From Acetobacteraceae bacterium (GTDB lineage Bacteria; Pseudomonadota; Alphaproteobacteria; Acetobacterales; Acetobacteraceae), in NCBI GenBank assembly GCA_003164135.1, contig PLSD01000125.1:1-64000 (forward strand): DNA of 64,000 nucleotides. Reading direction: 5' to 3'. Made by a program: the position numbers and the translations under genes. Below, piece by piece: positions 9,293 through 18,656 of the stretch. Numbering within the stretch: the first letter of the stretch is position 1; each line of letters starts with the position of its first letter. Under the pieces are notes generated by a model. It was given only the letters and a program-made list of their open reading frames with translations. It did no database searches and had not been told where the DNA came from.

Positions 9293-10231
9293 CTAATGCC
9301 CTCCACAAACGGGGCTAGGGCCGGCCCACTTTTCCTGAAAAGCCAGTGCCAGACCTGGCGCATCCCATGTCGCCGTGAAAACAACGCCGCAATGCAGGCC
9401 GGTGATGTATGCGGTCCGCATATCGGCACCGCCAAAACAGATATTCGAAGGATCGCCGGGGACGGTTGGAATACGTTCGGCGGTGCCGTCCGGCGCGACG
9501 CGCAGGATGAGATTATTTCCTGGGCAGGCCACGCAAACCTTGCCATCCGCCTGAACGGCAAGCGAGTCCATCAGTAAACTAGCATCGCCGAACAGAAGTG
9601 CAGATGCCTGCATCGCGTTTGTGATCTTTCCAGGTTCCGTCAGAGAGAAACACCAAACTCGGCCAGAATGGGTCTCCGAGACATACAACTTGGTTCCATC
9701 CGGGCTGAGACCAACCCCATTGGGGCGCTCCAACGGCGGCGTGACGGCGTGCAACCCCGTGCCATCGGCTTGTGCGTAATACACCTGGCCCATTTGCGGC
9801 GCTGCCCTACGAAGAGAGCCAAAATCGGAGAAATAAAAGCCGCCAAATCCATCGAAGACCAGATCATTGGGAGCAACCAGCGGAACGCCATCACATTGAT
9901 TATACAGCATTTTAACCTCGCCTGTTTCGAGGTTCACCGTCTCAATTCGGCCTAAGCCGGGATCGATAGCATCGCCATCCTCGCCTTCACGCAAGCGGGC
10001 GATATCATCGGCGTCCAGGCCACCGTTATTACAAATGTAGCAAAGATTGTTTGGTCCAAAGGCAAGACCATTCGGACCTCCGCCAATCTGCCGCGTCGAA
10101 ATGACAGCCCCTGCAGCACTGAGATGGGTCATTTGCCCAGCAAGCACCTGGACACAAAGCAGGCTCCCATCACCCCGCACCACCGGCCCCTCGCTGAAAG
10201 GCAATCCAATGGCAAGAATGTCAAACTGCAC
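9293..10231 (-). CDS. SMP-30/gluconolactonase-like beta-propeller
   Basis: A 312-residue SMP-30/LRE-family protein, which are calcium- or zinc-dependent lactone hydrolases with a six-bladed propeller. Metal-site residues expected for the family are present: Glu14 in the FSEGP motif, the Asn of PNDLVFD, the Asn of RPNGVGLSPDG and the Asp of LMDSLAVQADG. It is the first gene of the leftward operon, 171 bp from the divergent TetR start, and a TetR-type inverted repeat lies in that gap. It could open a lactone made by the upstream oxidation steps. No signal peptide is seen, so it is probably cytoplasmic. Confidence 0.88.
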   Translation of the reverse strand: MQFDILAIGLPFSEGPVVRGDGSLLCVQVLAGQMTHLSAAGAVISTRQIGGGPNGLAFGPNNLCYICNNGGLDADDIARLREGEDGDAIDPGLGRIETVNLETGEVKMLYNQCDGVPLVAPNDLVFDGFGGFYFSDFGSLRRAAPQMGQVYYAQADGTGLHAVTPPLERPNGVGLSPDGTKLYVSETHSGRVWCFSLTEPGKITNAMQASALLFGDASLLMDSLAVQADGKVCVACPGNNLILRVAPDGTAERIPTVPGDPSNICFGGADMRTAYITGLHCGVVFTATWDAPGLALAFQEKWAGPSPVCGGH

Positions 10232-10343
10232 GGCAACATTGGCGCCGAGACCGCCATGTAAGCTTCAACTGTATCACTTCGCCTGTCCTCCGTCGCCGAT
10301 TATACTGCGATCAAGTCTGGATATTATGCAGAGTATCGGAAAA

Positions 10344-10361
10344 TTTGACCGATAAGTCAAC
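10344..10361. promoter_or_regulatory. TetR-type operator A1 (TTTGAC-N6-GTCAA)
   Basis: An inverted repeat, TTTGAC, six bases, GTCAAC, lying between the divergent SMP-30 operon and tetR gene. The same arms and six-base spacing recur at 11093-11110, before cysD. Placement and spacing suit a TetR dimer, so it likely lets the adjacent TetR control its own gene and the sulfotransferase operon. Confidence 0.65.
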
Positions 10362-10402
10362 GCCTGTCTGGACATTCAACGCAAAATACGGATGATCCAA
10401 AT

Positions 10403-11101
10403 ATGGCCAGCAAACCATCCACACCCAACCGGATCATTGAAGCCGCCACCGCCTTATTTTGGCGTAGTGGCTATCACGCGGTATCCGTGGACGCCATCTG
10501 TGGTGCCGCTCTCGTCCAGAAGGGCAGCCTCTACCACGCCTTTGGATCAAAAGCTGATCTGCTTACGGTTGTCATTCAGCAGATATGGGAGAGGGATCGC
10601 GGGGAGATCGAAAAGATCTATCTCACGGACGACCCATTACTGGAAAAACTCCGTAATCATTTGGAATGGTTTGGTATTTCTCAGCGGCGGCTAAAGGCAC
10701 GTTATGGCTTTGTGCCCGGCACGTTCGAAATCGTCATTGATACGAATATTCCCGAAAAAGCACAGGAATTCATGTCCGCGGCCAGTCATGACGCCATAGG
10801 TATCATGCGCGACACGATCAATACCTTACTTGCGCCAAGGCGACTAAACGCCGAGACCGTGGAATGGATTACGACGGTGATCAGACAGCTCGTCAGGGGG
10901 GCTTTGATCGAGGCGCGTCTAGGCAATTCGCTGACGCCGCTCGATGCGTTGCCTGAATCGGCTCTGGCGTTGATTGGCCTGGCACCGCCGCCGATCGTTG
11001 GTGTCAATCGGGAAGTTATGTTTCCGATAGGGTTAGGGGCTATCGAAACCGGGCTCCGCGAGATGCAGCGTAAAGAGCGTGACACAATGGGGTTTGACTA
11101 A
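10403..11101 (+). CDS. TetR/AcrR-family repressor (module I)
   Basis: A 232-residue TetR-type regulator. The N-terminal helix-turn-helix is clear (RIIEAATALFWRSGYHAVSV, then CGAALVQKGSLYHAFGSKADL). The C-terminal two-thirds is the usual all-helical ligand pocket. It is divergent from the SMP-30/sulfotransferase operon, and TTTGAC-N6-GTCAA repeats lie 42 bp before its start and across its own stop codon. A ligand from the operon's pathway is the likely inducer. The downstream operator suggests it also controls the cysDNCQ operon. Confidence 0.9.
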   Translation: MASKPSTPNRIIEAATALFWRSGYHAVSVDAICGAALVQKGSLYHAFGSKADLLTVVIQQIWERDRGEIEKIYLTDDPLLEKLRNHLEWFGISQRRLKARYGFVPGTFEIVIDTNIPEKAQEFMSAASHDAIGIMRDTINTLLAPRRLNAETVEWITTVIRQLVRGALIEARLGNSLTPLDALPESALALIGLAPPPIVGVNREVMFPIGLGAIETGLREMQRKERDTMGFD

Positions 11102-11110
11102 ATAGTCAAA
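11093..11110. promoter_or_regulatory. TetR-type operator A2, before cysD
   Basis: A perfect inverted repeat with 8-bp arms (TTTGACTA, 2 bp, TAGTCAAA) overlapping the tetR stop codon, 68 bp upstream of the cysD start. Viewed as TTTGAC-N6-GTCAAA it matches operator A1 in arms and spacing. It could act as the operator of a cysD promoter. Its overlap with the end of a coding region means the palindrome also constrains the last codons (Phe-Asp-stop). Confidence 0.65.
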
Positions 11111-11177
11111 TAATATATACGCACCCTGCGCCAGATCAGATAGACAGGCTGCGCGCAATAAAGGGGAGCTGGCAGAA

Positions 11178-12113
11178 TTGCGCCATCAACGTGATCAAGA
11201 TTTACTATCAAACGCTCCAACTCTGACCCACCTGCAGCGTTTGGAGGCTGAGTCGATTCACATTATGCGCGAGGTTGTGGCGGAGACGGAGAAACCGGTG
11301 ATGCTGTACTCCGTGGGCAAGGACTCGGCGGTGATGCTGCATCTGGCGCGCAAGGCGTTCTACCCCAGCCCGCCGCCGTTCCCGCTGCTGCATGTGGACA
11401 CGACCTGGAAGTTCCGCGCCATGTACGAGCTGCGCGACCGCATGGCGCGTGAGAGCGGCATGGAGCTGCTGGTGTACCACAACCCGGAAGCCGCCGCGCG
11501 CGGCATCAACCCGTTCGAGCATGGCGGCCTGCACACGGATATGTGGAAGACCGAAGGGCTGAAGCAGGCGCTCGACAAATACGGCTTCGACGCCGCTTTC
11601 GGCGGAGCGCGGCGCGACGAGGAAAAATCCCGCGCCAAGGAGCGGATTTTTTCCTTCCGCTCGGCCAACCACCGCTGGGACCCCAAGCAGCAACGCCCGG
11701 AATTGTGGAACCTCTACAACGCCCGCAAAGCCAAGGGGGAGAGCATCCGCGTCTTCCCCATTTCCAACTGGACCGAACTGGACATCTGGCAATACATCCA
11801 CCTGGAAAATATCCCCATCGTGCCGTTGTACTTCGCCGCCAAGCGCCCCACCGTGACGCGCGACGGCCTTATCCTTATGGTCGATGACGACCGCTTCCAA
11901 TTCCGCCCCGGCGAGAAGGTGGAGGAACGCTCCATCCGCTTCCGCACGCTGGGCTGCTATCCGCTCACCGGCGCAGTTGAATCCGAAGCCACCACCCTGC
12001 CGGAAGTGATTCAAGAAATGCTGCTCACCACCACCTCGGAACGCCAGGGCCGCGCCATCGACCACGACCAGGCGGCAAGCATGGAAAAGAAAAAGCAGGA
12101 GGGGTATTTCTAA
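11178..12113 (+). CDS. cysD: Sulfate adenylyltransferase subunit 2
   Basis: A 311-residue CysD, the PP-loop ATP sulfurylase subunit that forms adenosine phosphosulfate with CysN. The ATP-binding motif [17 protein letters not shown] is at about residues 46-62, followed by [29 protein letters not shown] and LGCYPLTGA, all typical. I start at TTG 11178 because AAGGGGAG lies about ten bases upstream and the segment [16 protein letters not shown], normal for CysD, follows. The next internal Met would cut into it. The stop overlaps cysNC by one base. It lies behind operator A2, so PAPS supply appears tied to the neighbouring sulfotransferase module rather than to cysteine need. Confidence 0.95.
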   Translation: MRHQRDQDLLSNAPTLTHLQRLEAESIHIMREVVAETEKPVMLYSVGKDSAVMLHLARKAFYPSPPPFPLLHVDTTWKFRAMYELRDRMARESGMELLVYHNPEAAARGINPFEHGGLHTDMWKTEGLKQALDKYGFDAAFGGARRDEEKSRAKERIFSFRSANHRWDPKQQRPELWNLYNARKAKGESIRVFPISNWTELDIWQYIHLENIPIVPLYFAAKRPTVTRDGLILMVDDDRFQFRPGEKVEERSIRFRTLGCYPLTGAVESEATTLPEVIQEMLLTTTSERQGRAIDHDQAASMEKKKQEGYF

Positions 12114-14023
12114 TGTCCGAAACCAAGGAAAGCTCCTACGTCACCGAGGCGCTGATAGCCGAGGATATCGACGCCTATCTGGAGAAACACCAGCACAAAT
12201 CCCTGCTGCGCTTCATCACCTGCGGCTCGGTCGATGACGGCAAATCCACCCTCATCGGGCGGTTGCTTTATGACTCGAAGATGATCTTCGAAGACCAGCT
12301 CGCTGCCCTCGAAGCGGACAGCAAGCGCGTCGGCACCCAGGGGCAGAATATCGACTTCGCCCTGCTGGTCGACGGCCTTGCCGCTGAGCGCGAACAAGGC
12401 ATCACCATCGACGTCGCCTACCGCTTTTTTGCCACGGAAAAACGCAAATTCATCGTCGCCGATACGCCCGGTCATGAGCAATACACCCGCAACATGGTCA
12501 CTGGCGCCTCCACGGCAGATCTCGCGGTGATCCTCATCGATGCGCGCAAAGGCGTACTGACCCAGACCCGCCGCCACAGCTACCTCGCCAACCTCATCGG
12601 CATCAAAAACATCGTGCTGGCGGTGAACAAGATGGACCTGATCGGCTACGACCAGGCGAAATATGAAGCCATCGTCGCCGACTACGCCAAATTCGCTGCC
12701 GAAATCGGCATCGCGTCCTTCACCCCCATGCCGATCTCCGGCTTCATGGGCGACAACATCACCACCCAATCGCCGAACATGCCCTGGTACAAGGGCGTGC
12801 CGCTGATCGAATTCCTCGAAACCGTCGAGCTAAACGTCACCGCCGATCAGGACAAACCCTTCCGCCTGCCGGTGCAATGGGTCAACCGCCCGAACCTCGA
12901 CTTCCGCGGCTTCTCCGGCCTCATCGCCAGCGGCACGGTGAAGCCCGGCGACGCGATCCGCGTGCTGCCTTCGGGCAAAACCAGCACCGTCACGCGCATT
13001 GTCACACTGGGCGACGATTTGCCCCAGGCCGTCGCCGGGCAGTCGATCACGCTCACCCTCGCCGATGAAATCGACTGCTCTCGCGGTGATGTCATCACGG
13101 CCGCCGAATCCCCCGTGCAAGTGGCCGACCAGTTCGAGACCACCATCGTCTGGATGGCCGACGAGCCCCTGGTCCCCGGCCGGCCCTATTGGTTGAAACT
13201 CGGCACCCAGACCGTCACCGCCACCATCCACACACCCAAATACCAGGTGAACGTCAACACGCTGGAGCATGTTGCGGTCAAAACGCTGGAGTTGAACGCC
13301 ATTGGCGTCACCAACCTCAATCTTGACCGTCCCATCCCCTTTGAGTCCTACGCGCAGAACCGCACGCTCGGCGGCTTCATCCTCATCGACAAGTTGACCA
13401 ACGCCACGGTCGGTGCCGGGATCATCCACTTCTCGCTGCGCCGCGCGCAAAACGTGCACTGGCAGGCGCTGGACATCAGCCGCGACACCCATGCGTCCTT
13501 GAAAAACCAGAAGCCCGCCGTGCTGTGGTTCACCGGCCTTTCGGGCGCCGGTAAATCCACCATCGCCAATCTGGTGGAGAAGAAGCTGGTGCGGATGAAT
13601 CGCCACACCTTCCTGCTCGATGGCGACAACGTCCGCCATGGCCTGAACAAAGACCTCGGCTTCACCCAGGCTGACCGGGTGGAAAATATCCGCCGCGTCG
13701 GCGAGGTTGCCAAGCTGATGACCGACGCCGGGCTTATCGTCATCACCGCCTTCATCAGCCCCTTCCAGGCCGAGCGGCAGATGGTGCGCGACATGATGGC
13801 CCCCGGCGAGTTCATCGAAATCCACATCGACACGCCCCTGGCCGAAGCCGAGGCGCGCGACGTGAAGGGGCTGTACAAAAAAGCCCGCGCCGGAGAGCTG
13901 AAAAATTTTACAGGTATCGACAGCCCCTATGAGCCGCCCGATAGCCCGGAAATCCGCATCGACACTGCGAAGCTGACCCCGGAGCAGGCGGCTGATTTCA
14001 TCATTGAAAGACTGATTCCGTGA
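12113..14023 (+). CDS. cysNC: Bifunctional ATP sulfurylase GTPase / APS kinase
   Basis: A 636-residue fusion. Residues about 30-450 are CysN, the GTPase that drives APS synthesis: P-loop [29 protein letters not shown] and NKMDLIG. From about residue 465 the CysC kinase follows, with its own P-loop [12 protein letters not shown] near residue 475 and the [15 protein letters not shown] segment. It makes PAPS from APS. Fused CysNC is common in proteobacteria. No assimilatory PAPS reductase or sulfite reductase is next to it, which fits a role in sulfate donation. Overlaps cysD by one base and cysQ by four. Confidence 0.96.
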   Translation: MSETKESSYVTEALIAEDIDAYLEKHQHKSLLRFITCGSVDDGKSTLIGRLLYDSKMIFEDQLAALEADSKRVGTQGQNIDFALLVDGLAAEREQGITIDVAYRFFATEKRKFIVADTPGHEQYTRNMVTGASTADLAVILIDARKGVLTQTRRHSYLANLIGIKNIVLAVNKMDLIGYDQAKYEAIVADYAKFAAEIGIASFTPMPISGFMGDNITTQSPNMPWYKGVPLIEFLETVELNVTADQDKPFRLPVQWVNRPNLDFRGFSGLIASGTVKPGDAIRVLPSGKTSTVTRIVTLGDDLPQAVAGQSITLTLADEIDCSRGDVITAAESPVQVADQFETTIVWMADEPLVPGRPYWLKLGTQTVTATIHTPKYQVNVNTLEHVAVKTLELNAIGVTNLNLDRPIPFESYAQNRTLGGFILIDKLTNATVGAGIIHFSLRRAQNVHWQALDISRDTHASLKNQKPAVLWFTGLSGAGKSTIANLVEKKLVRMNRHTFLLDGDNVRHGLNKDLGFTQADRVENIRRVGEVAKLMTDAGLIVITAFISPFQAERQMVRDMMAPGEFIEIHIDTPLAEAEARDVKGLYKKARAGELKNFTGIDSPYEPPDSPEIRIDTAKLTPEQAADFIIERLIP

Positions 14024-14748
14024 ACGACCTCGAACTGGCGAAACATATAGCGGAGACGTCGGGCAAGCTGCTGCTGACCCTCCAGGATTCGGGGCTGTTC
14101 TCGGAGAAGGCGTTGGGAAAGGCGGGGGATCGTGTAGCCAACGCCTTCATCATGGAAGCGCTGACGGAGCAGCGGCCCGAGGACGCGATCCTCTCTGAGG
14201 AGGAGAAGGATAATGCCGAGCGCTTAAGCGCCGGGCGCGTGTGGATTGTCGATCCTCTTGATGGCACGCGGGAATATGGCGAACGGCGGACGGACTGGGC
14301 GGTGCATATCGTGCTCTCGATTGGTGGCAAGCCGGAGATTGGCGCCGTGGCGCTGCCGGGTTTGGGGCTTGTGCTCGCTTCTGAGCCGCAGGCACTGCCG
14401 GACGTGGCGCCCAAGCTGCGCATGCTGGTGAGCCGCACGCGCCCGGCGAAAGAGGCTTTGGCCGTGGCCAAGGCGCTGGATGCCGAGCTCGTGCCGATGG
14501 GCTCGGCGGGGGCGAAAGCCATGGCGGTGCTGCGCGGCGAGGCGGATATTTATCTGCACACCGGCGGGCAATATGAATGGGACAACTGCGCCCCCGCCGC
14601 CGTGGCTTTGGCCGCCGGCCTGCACGCCACCCGCGCAGATGGCACCGAGCTTGTTTACAACAACGAGAATCCGTATCTGCCGGACCTGCTGATCTGCCAA
14701 AAAGACCTCGCACCAAAAGTGCTGAAGGCGCTAGCGGCGGTAGAGTAG
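14020..14748 (+). CDS. cysQ: 3'(2'),5'-bisphosphate nucleotidase
   Basis: A 242-residue inositol-monophosphatase-fold enzyme that removes the 3'-phosphate from PAP, the inhibitory by-product of sulfotransferases. Metal-site signatures are present: [24 protein letters not shown] and, near the end, [19 protein letters not shown]. It starts at GTG 14020, whose GTGA overlaps the cysNC stop. Together cysD, cysNC and cysQ give PAPS synthesis and PAP recycling, the set needed to run a sulfotransferase. The downstream gap shows no obvious terminator. Confidence 0.94.
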   Translation: MNDLELAKHIAETSGKLLLTLQDSGLFSEKALGKAGDRVANAFIMEALTEQRPEDAILSEEEKDNAERLSAGRVWIVDPLDGTREYGERRTDWAVHIVLSIGGKPEIGAVALPGLGLVLASEPQALPDVAPKLRMLVSRTRPAKEALAVAKALDAELVPMGSAGAKAMAVLRGEADIYLHTGGQYEWDNCAPAAVALAAGLHATRADGTELVYNNENPYLPDLLICQKDLAPKVLKALAAVE

Positions 14749-14796
14749 CGCCTTCGCCTGCGTGAATTCCACGATCTTTATTTGATATTGTGTTCA

Positions 14797-15210
14797 TCAA
14801 CTGAGAATATAAAAATTATCTCTAGGGATATAGTCTACATAAAGATTTGGCGTCTCATCGCGAAGCTCTGTGTCGCAAGTGCCCGTACTGACCAGCCATG
14901 ACAGTGAGTAGGTAATCCAGCGGATCTGGGCCGTGAGCGCAACATCAGATATAGAGGCTGAGCCACCCTTTCCGAAAATAAGACGAATATCGCACGCAAA
15001 GCGCCAGATGTAAAATCTGAAAAGAGAAAATATATGTGGATTATTTTCACCTAACCACATTGGTCTGAATTGATTGGCGTTGTCGATCAAAAAGCAAAGT
15101 TGGCCAATAGAAATTCGTGAGCTATTGTCACAACCTTCAGTGGTACAGTTTTCGAGGCTCAGTAAACGAGAGGCGTTAAGAACACGTGCTTGCGACGAGC
15201 GACGCGCCAT
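14797..15210 (-). CDS. Doubtful ORF in an AT-richer gap
   Basis: A 137-codon frame overlapping the last 52 bases of the SnoaL-like gene. Composition is lower in GC than the neighbours and no domain was recognised. The overlapped start region resembles frame-shifted reading of the upstream gene, so I do not regard the start as real. The C-terminal half (for example LRDETPNLYVDYIPRDNFY) looks weakly protein-like. Either a decayed fragment or chance. Nothing else was seen in 14749-15158. Confidence 0.2.
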   Translation of the reverse strand: MARRSSQARVLNASRLLSLENCTTEGCDNSSRISIGQLCFLIDNANQFRPMWLGENNPHIFSLFRFYIWRFACDIRLIFGKGGSASISDVALTAQIRWITYSLSWLVSTGTCDTELRDETPNLYVDYIPRDNFYILS

Positions 15211-15569
15211 TTGTCATCTTGGCCTTTCGTCAACTGATCCCAATATTGGCCCATGCCGGCCAACTGCATAGTGGACCCAACCGTCATATAGAAGCAGTAG
15301 TAATTCGCTTCGGCATCTGCCTCCCCAGTCAGTGTCACGTCTACCGCACCTAACTGATGACGTAGCTGGCTGGCGCTTCCTTCCCAACTCCCGGTCAATC
15401 CAGAAATAAGGTCTGCACGGCATGAGTATTTCATTTCTTTGCCATCAAAAAAAATGACACTAAGTGACACGTCTTCTGACCAGCAGTCCGAAAAGACTTC
15501 GCGGTCCTGGGCGTCGAGCGAAAGCATAATGCGGCTGAGAACCGATACGATTTGGCCATAGCTATCCAA
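15159..15569 (-). CDS. SnoaL/NTF2-like protein
   Basis: A 136-residue protein of the SnoaL/NTF2-like superfamily: a helical start (IMLSLDAQDREVFSDCW), then curved-sheet strands and a C-terminal W-R-V-A-x-R strand. Members are small dehydratases, isomerases or cyclases for polycyclic or steroid-like substrates, or accessory subunits. I use TTG at 15569 because a GGGGGG ribosome binding site is six to seven bases upstream. An internal ATG (MLSLD) would lose the first helix. It is isolated, with no operon partner and AT-richer surroundings. Related SnoaL-like genes occur at 18145 and 26014. Confidence 0.65.
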   Translation of the reverse strand: MDSYGQIVSVLSRIMLSLDAQDREVFSDCWSEDVSLSVIFFDGKEMKYSCRADLISGLTGSWEGSASQLRHQLGAVDVTLTGEADAEANYYCFYMTVGSTMQLAGMGQYWDQLTKGQDDKWRVARRKHVFLTPLVY

Positions 15570-16061
15570 GAATTTACCCCCCGAAATGTAGCATAATGGA
15601 AAGCAACGGATGGATGCATAAATACTGTCCCCAGTTGCATCGTTTTTTAGTGTCCGCTACGTCACCCGCCGCTGTGAGCAATACTAGTTTTTTACCAGAA
15701 ATATGTAAATTCTATTTTAAAGGCCCCGAGGTCTAACGCTGGCTCTTGACCCACGATGAACTGTTGAGAGAACAGAAATGCAGCCTAAACTACGTTGGCC
15801 GGTTCGCTAAAATTTTTTACGTTGTCTTCTTTCAGTGCATGAGCTGAATTCTTCAGCTTTACGAGCAAGCGTTGTCGTGGACAAAAGCAGCAACGAAACC
15901 TTCTGTTTGGACCCATGTCGGTCAAACAGGCAAAACTTGTCCAACAAATCTTCTAGACCCAATGTCCGCTGAGTGAACGGCGGCCCCGCCCTTGGCATGT
16001 ACAATGTCGAGGGTTGTGCCGGATGGCCGGCACAAAGCCTCATACATGGAGGGCGGACCTA
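15570..16061. other. Noncoding region upstream of the IS110 remnant
   Basis: About 490 bp of AT-richer sequence without a credible gene. Its right part directly precedes the IS110-type transposase start. In IS110-group elements this left noncoding end encodes the bridge RNA that pairs with target and donor DNA, so a remnant of such an RNA could lie within about 15830-16061. No element boundary could be fixed by eye. Confidence 0.35.
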
Positions 16062-16559
16062 ATGGACAATATCACGTTTGTTGGATTGGATGTGCATGAG
16101 GCGACGGTATGCGTGGCGGTGGCTGATAGCGCCCGTGACGGCGAGGTGCGACAGGTAGGTGTCTTTGAGAACCGGCCGGATGTTTTGAGTAGAATGGTGA
16201 CATGGCTTGGCAAGAATAGTCGGCGGCTCAGTTTTTGTTACGAAGAAGGTCCATGTGGCTATGGTCTGCACCGACAGTTAACCGGTGCCGGACATGAGTG
16301 CGTTGTGGTTGCGCCATCGTTGATCCCGATCAAGGCGGGCGACCGGGTAAAGACGGATCGCCGCGATGCGATGATGCTTGCGAAGCTGCATCGGGCTGCC
16401 GAATTGACCGCCATCTGGGTTCCCGATCAGGCACACGAGGCAATGCGCGATCTGGTGCGGGCACGCGCGGCGGCGGTCCGCGTGCTGGGCAAAGCGCGGC
16501 AGCATCTACAAGGTTTTTTGCTTCGCCATGAGCGGGTTTATCACGGGCCTCGCGCCTGA
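16062..16559 (+). pseudogene. IS110-family transposase, C-terminally truncated
   Basis: A 165-residue protein corresponding to the N-terminal RuvC-like DEDD domain of IS110 recombinases: GLDVHEATVCVAV (first Asp), YEEGPCGYGLHR (Glu) and KTDRRDAMMLAKL (paired Asp). Full-length relatives are about 330-400 residues and carry a C-terminal Tnp domain with a catalytic Ser. Here the frame stops at 16557-16559 just after RHERVYHG, and no C-terminal half follows. The start ATG 16062 has GGAGGGCGGACCTA upstream. Probably an inactive relic, although the DEDD set is intact. Confidence 0.85.
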
Positions 16560-16936
16560 GAGCTTGTTCAACCGGCGTCTTCGGGTCCTGTCTCCTGCCT
16601 TGCGCATCTCTATAGCCATGCCCGGTCACCCGCAGATGCGAAACGAATAATCGCGATCAAACACTTGAATGCGGACATGAGAACAGTTCGCTGAAAAATT
16701 TCTTGCTTGCGCTGTCATGATGTGATTCATTGGTGCAGCGAAATTCTATGAGGCGCTTTGATGTGGGGTTCTTTTTGAGATCATGACGGAATGTTTTCAT
16801 ATCTGTCAGCGGAGAGCCGGGTTCCGGCGGCGCTGACGATGCGGGAAATCGCTGGAGATACCACACGGCCTGTCCTGCTTTGGGCCATTGAGGATACGCC
16901 CTTAGACTTTGAGGCGACGATTGGCATAAATTACAC
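16560..16936. other. Gap between IS110 remnant and SDR promoter
   Basis: About 380 bp with short open frames only (for example 16657-16866 minus), none with start signals or a recognised family. It may include the right end of the IS110 relic. It ends at the operator 16937-16961. Confidence 0.4.
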
Positions 16937-16961
16937 TATACAGACCACCGCGGTCTGTATA
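16937..16961. promoter_or_regulatory. TetR-type operator B1 upstream of the SDR gene
   Basis: A perfect inverted repeat: arm TATACAGACC, five-base spacer, arm GGTCTGTATA. It lies 134 bp upstream of the SDR start at 17096. The same arms and spacing, with few changes, recur at 19992-20016 in front of the TetR/P450 divergent pair. It is likely bound by the TetR encoded at 20029. Confidence 0.72.
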
Positions 16962-17095
16962 TAATTCAAGTGCGATCTGCGAGCTGACTCCAAGGTCGGC
17001 CGCAACCATCGCTAATAGATAACAAACACGCCACCGGCTTCAAAAACTGTGACGCTGCCGGATTGTGCGAGATCAATTTAAGGAAAGCTGAATCC

Positions 17096-18034
17096 ATGAC
17101 AGAGTTACGTTTTGACAACCAAGTCGCCTTCGTTACCGGCGGAGCTGTAGGACTTGGCCGCGCTTACGCCATATTGCTGGCAGAACGCGGCGCAAAGGTC
17201 GTAGTTAACGGCAATTACCGCGCGTCTGGCATTGGCCCTGAAGCCGATGTGGTGGCGGAAATCCGCGCGAAAGGTGGTGAGGCCATTGGCGTCAATGGTA
17301 GCGTTTCCGATGAGGCTGCAGTGCAGAGGATGGTGGCAAAGACCATCGAAACTTATGGCAAGCTGGACATTTTGATCAACAATGCGGGAACGGCGAGCTC
17401 CGAAGTCCTGATCCAAAATGCGCCGGACGACGTGACCGAAGCGCAACTGGATGTACATCTGCGCGGGCACCTGCGCATGGCGCGCGCCGCCTGGCCCCAT
17501 CTGGCGAAATCCGGCAACGGACGCTTGGTCAATACGGGCTCAGCAGTCACCTTTGGTTACGAGTGCCCTGATGGTTGGGATGGCGCCTATACGGTGGCCA
17601 AGTCCGCGCTCTACGGGGTTACCCGTCAGATGGCCGGCGCTGGCGCGGAGTTCGGCATCAAAGTCAATATGATCATGCCGTGGGCCAACACGCCTTTGGT
17701 TGAACGTTTGCTTGGCCATACCCCGTTTGGACGCTGGCAGCGGGAAAAGCTCGATCCGTCAAAAGTTGCCGCAGCGGTTGCCTATCTTGTCCATGAGGAC
17801 TGCCCTGTAACTGGCCAGTTCATCTCGGCGGCGGGTGGACGCATAACCCGTGTTTTGTTCGCCTCGCCGCCAGGCTACTTTAACGCCGATATCACGCCAG
17901 AAGATGTTCGCGATAACTGGGCGGCGATCTTCGGCGACGTAGACGCCCACGGCAACATCCGGGGCATGTTTGAAGTAACGGGGCAGCAGCTCGAATTTGC
18001 AAAGATCAAGGAGTGCGTGGGCGATATCGTCTAG
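17096..18034 (+). CDS. SDR, HSD17B4-like hydroxyacyl/steroid dehydrogenase
   Basis: A 312-residue short-chain dehydrogenase. It has the cofactor motif TGGAVGLGRAYA, INNAG, the Ser of VNTGSAV and the catalytic Y-T-V-A-K in WDGAYTVAKSALYG. The opening VNGNYRASGIGPEADVVAEI and the long C-terminal tail resemble the dehydrogenase part of peroxisomal multifunctional enzyme 2 (HSD17B4), which acts on 3-hydroxyacyl-CoA and 17-hydroxysteroids. ATG 17096 follows AAGGAAAG; an earlier start at 17063 lacks a site. The gene is behind operator B1 and convergent with the SnoaL/P450 pair, separated by a terminator hairpin. Confidence 0.86.
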   Translation: MTELRFDNQVAFVTGGAVGLGRAYAILLAERGAKVVVNGNYRASGIGPEADVVAEIRAKGGEAIGVNGSVSDEAAVQRMVAKTIETYGKLDILINNAGTASSEVLIQNAPDDVTEAQLDVHLRGHLRMARAAWPHLAKSGNGRLVNTGSAVTFGYECPDGWDGAYTVAKSALYGVTRQMAGAGAEFGIKVNMIMPWANTPLVERLLGHTPFGRWQREKLDPSKVAAAVAYLVHEDCPVTGQFISAAGGRITRVLFASPPGYFNADITPEDVRDNWAAIFGDVDAHGNIRGMFEVTGQQLEFAKIKECVGDIV

Positions 18035-18064
18035 CGAGCTGATCCCATACACTTGAGGTGGCCG

Positions 18065-18095
18065 GCCATCTCCGCAAGGAATTTGCGGGGATGGC
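18065..18095. terminator. Bidirectional terminator-like hairpin
   Basis: A 13-bp stem (GCCATCTCCGCAA with TTGCGGGGATGGC, one G-T wobble) around a five-base loop, between the convergent SDR and SnoaL-like genes. There is no long U tract, so termination may be weak or factor-assisted. Confidence 0.6.
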
Positions 18096-18144
18096 TGTCT
18101 CAATTGGGCACTCATGCCGCGCCATAGACCGATGACGCTGGCGG

Positions 18145-18621
18145 CTAGTGGTTGGGGAGGGTGATGCCGAACAGGTGCACTTCGCGCTCGTGAAGGCGCC
18201 ACTGGCCGTCTTCGACGCGCCAATAGTCATGGTATTTGCCATAGCCTTGGATTTCGGTCTGACCCGTCGACAAGATATGCACATATGTGGCGTAAGATCG
18301 GCAACGGATCATCTGATTGGCGGCCGGTTCAATCAGAACGGTTCCGATATGATGAACCATGGAGCCGGGCATCCAGGTTGTGTTGGCAGCCCAGCCGCTG
18401 GCGATATGGGCGATGATCGCGTCTCGGCCCCCCACGCGATAGAGTTCATCAGTTCCTTGATTCTTGAGGATCAGCATGCAGTCCGAAGCGTAGATGGATT
18501 GCAGTTCCTCCCGATTGCGCCGGTCAACGGCCCATTTCTGGCGGGCCAATTGGGCACGCACTTCATCTGGTGGGCTCAGAATCAGCCAGTCTGAGGCCGG
18601 TGTGCCGGTGTTGTTAGCCAT
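18145..18621 (-). CDS. SnoaL-like protein paired with a P450
   Basis: A 158-residue SnoaL-like protein. The N-terminal helix RAQLARQKWAVDRRN is nearly the same as in the product at 26014 (RAQLARQKWAVDTHN), and both end in WRL(H/R)EREVH-x-FG, so the two are clear paralogues in two different TetR modules. ATG 18621 has GGGAGGAG just upstream. It lies 35 bp downstream of the P450 and is co-transcribed with it. NTF2-fold members act as dehydratases or isomerases on ring substrates, or bind them. The exact reaction is unknown. Confidence 0.8.
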   Translation of the reverse strand: MANNTGTPASDWLILSPPDEVRAQLARQKWAVDRRNREELQSIYASDCMLILKNQGTDELYRVGGRDAIIAHIASGWAANTTWMPGSMVHHIGTVLIEPAANQMIRCRSYATYVHILSTGQTEIQGYGKYHDYWRVEDGQWRLHEREVHLFGITLPNH

Positions 18622-18656
18622 ATCAAGCTCCTCCCAGGGAGTTGGTTTTGGGAATG

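Noticed and set aside
11208-12065. 285-codon minus frame inside cysD
   Set aside because: Antisense of an unmistakable CysD; long antisense frames are expected in GC-rich genes.
12830-13825. 331-codon minus frame inside cysNC
   Set aside because: Antisense of CysNC; composition dominated by Gly, Asp and Val runs typical of antisense reading.
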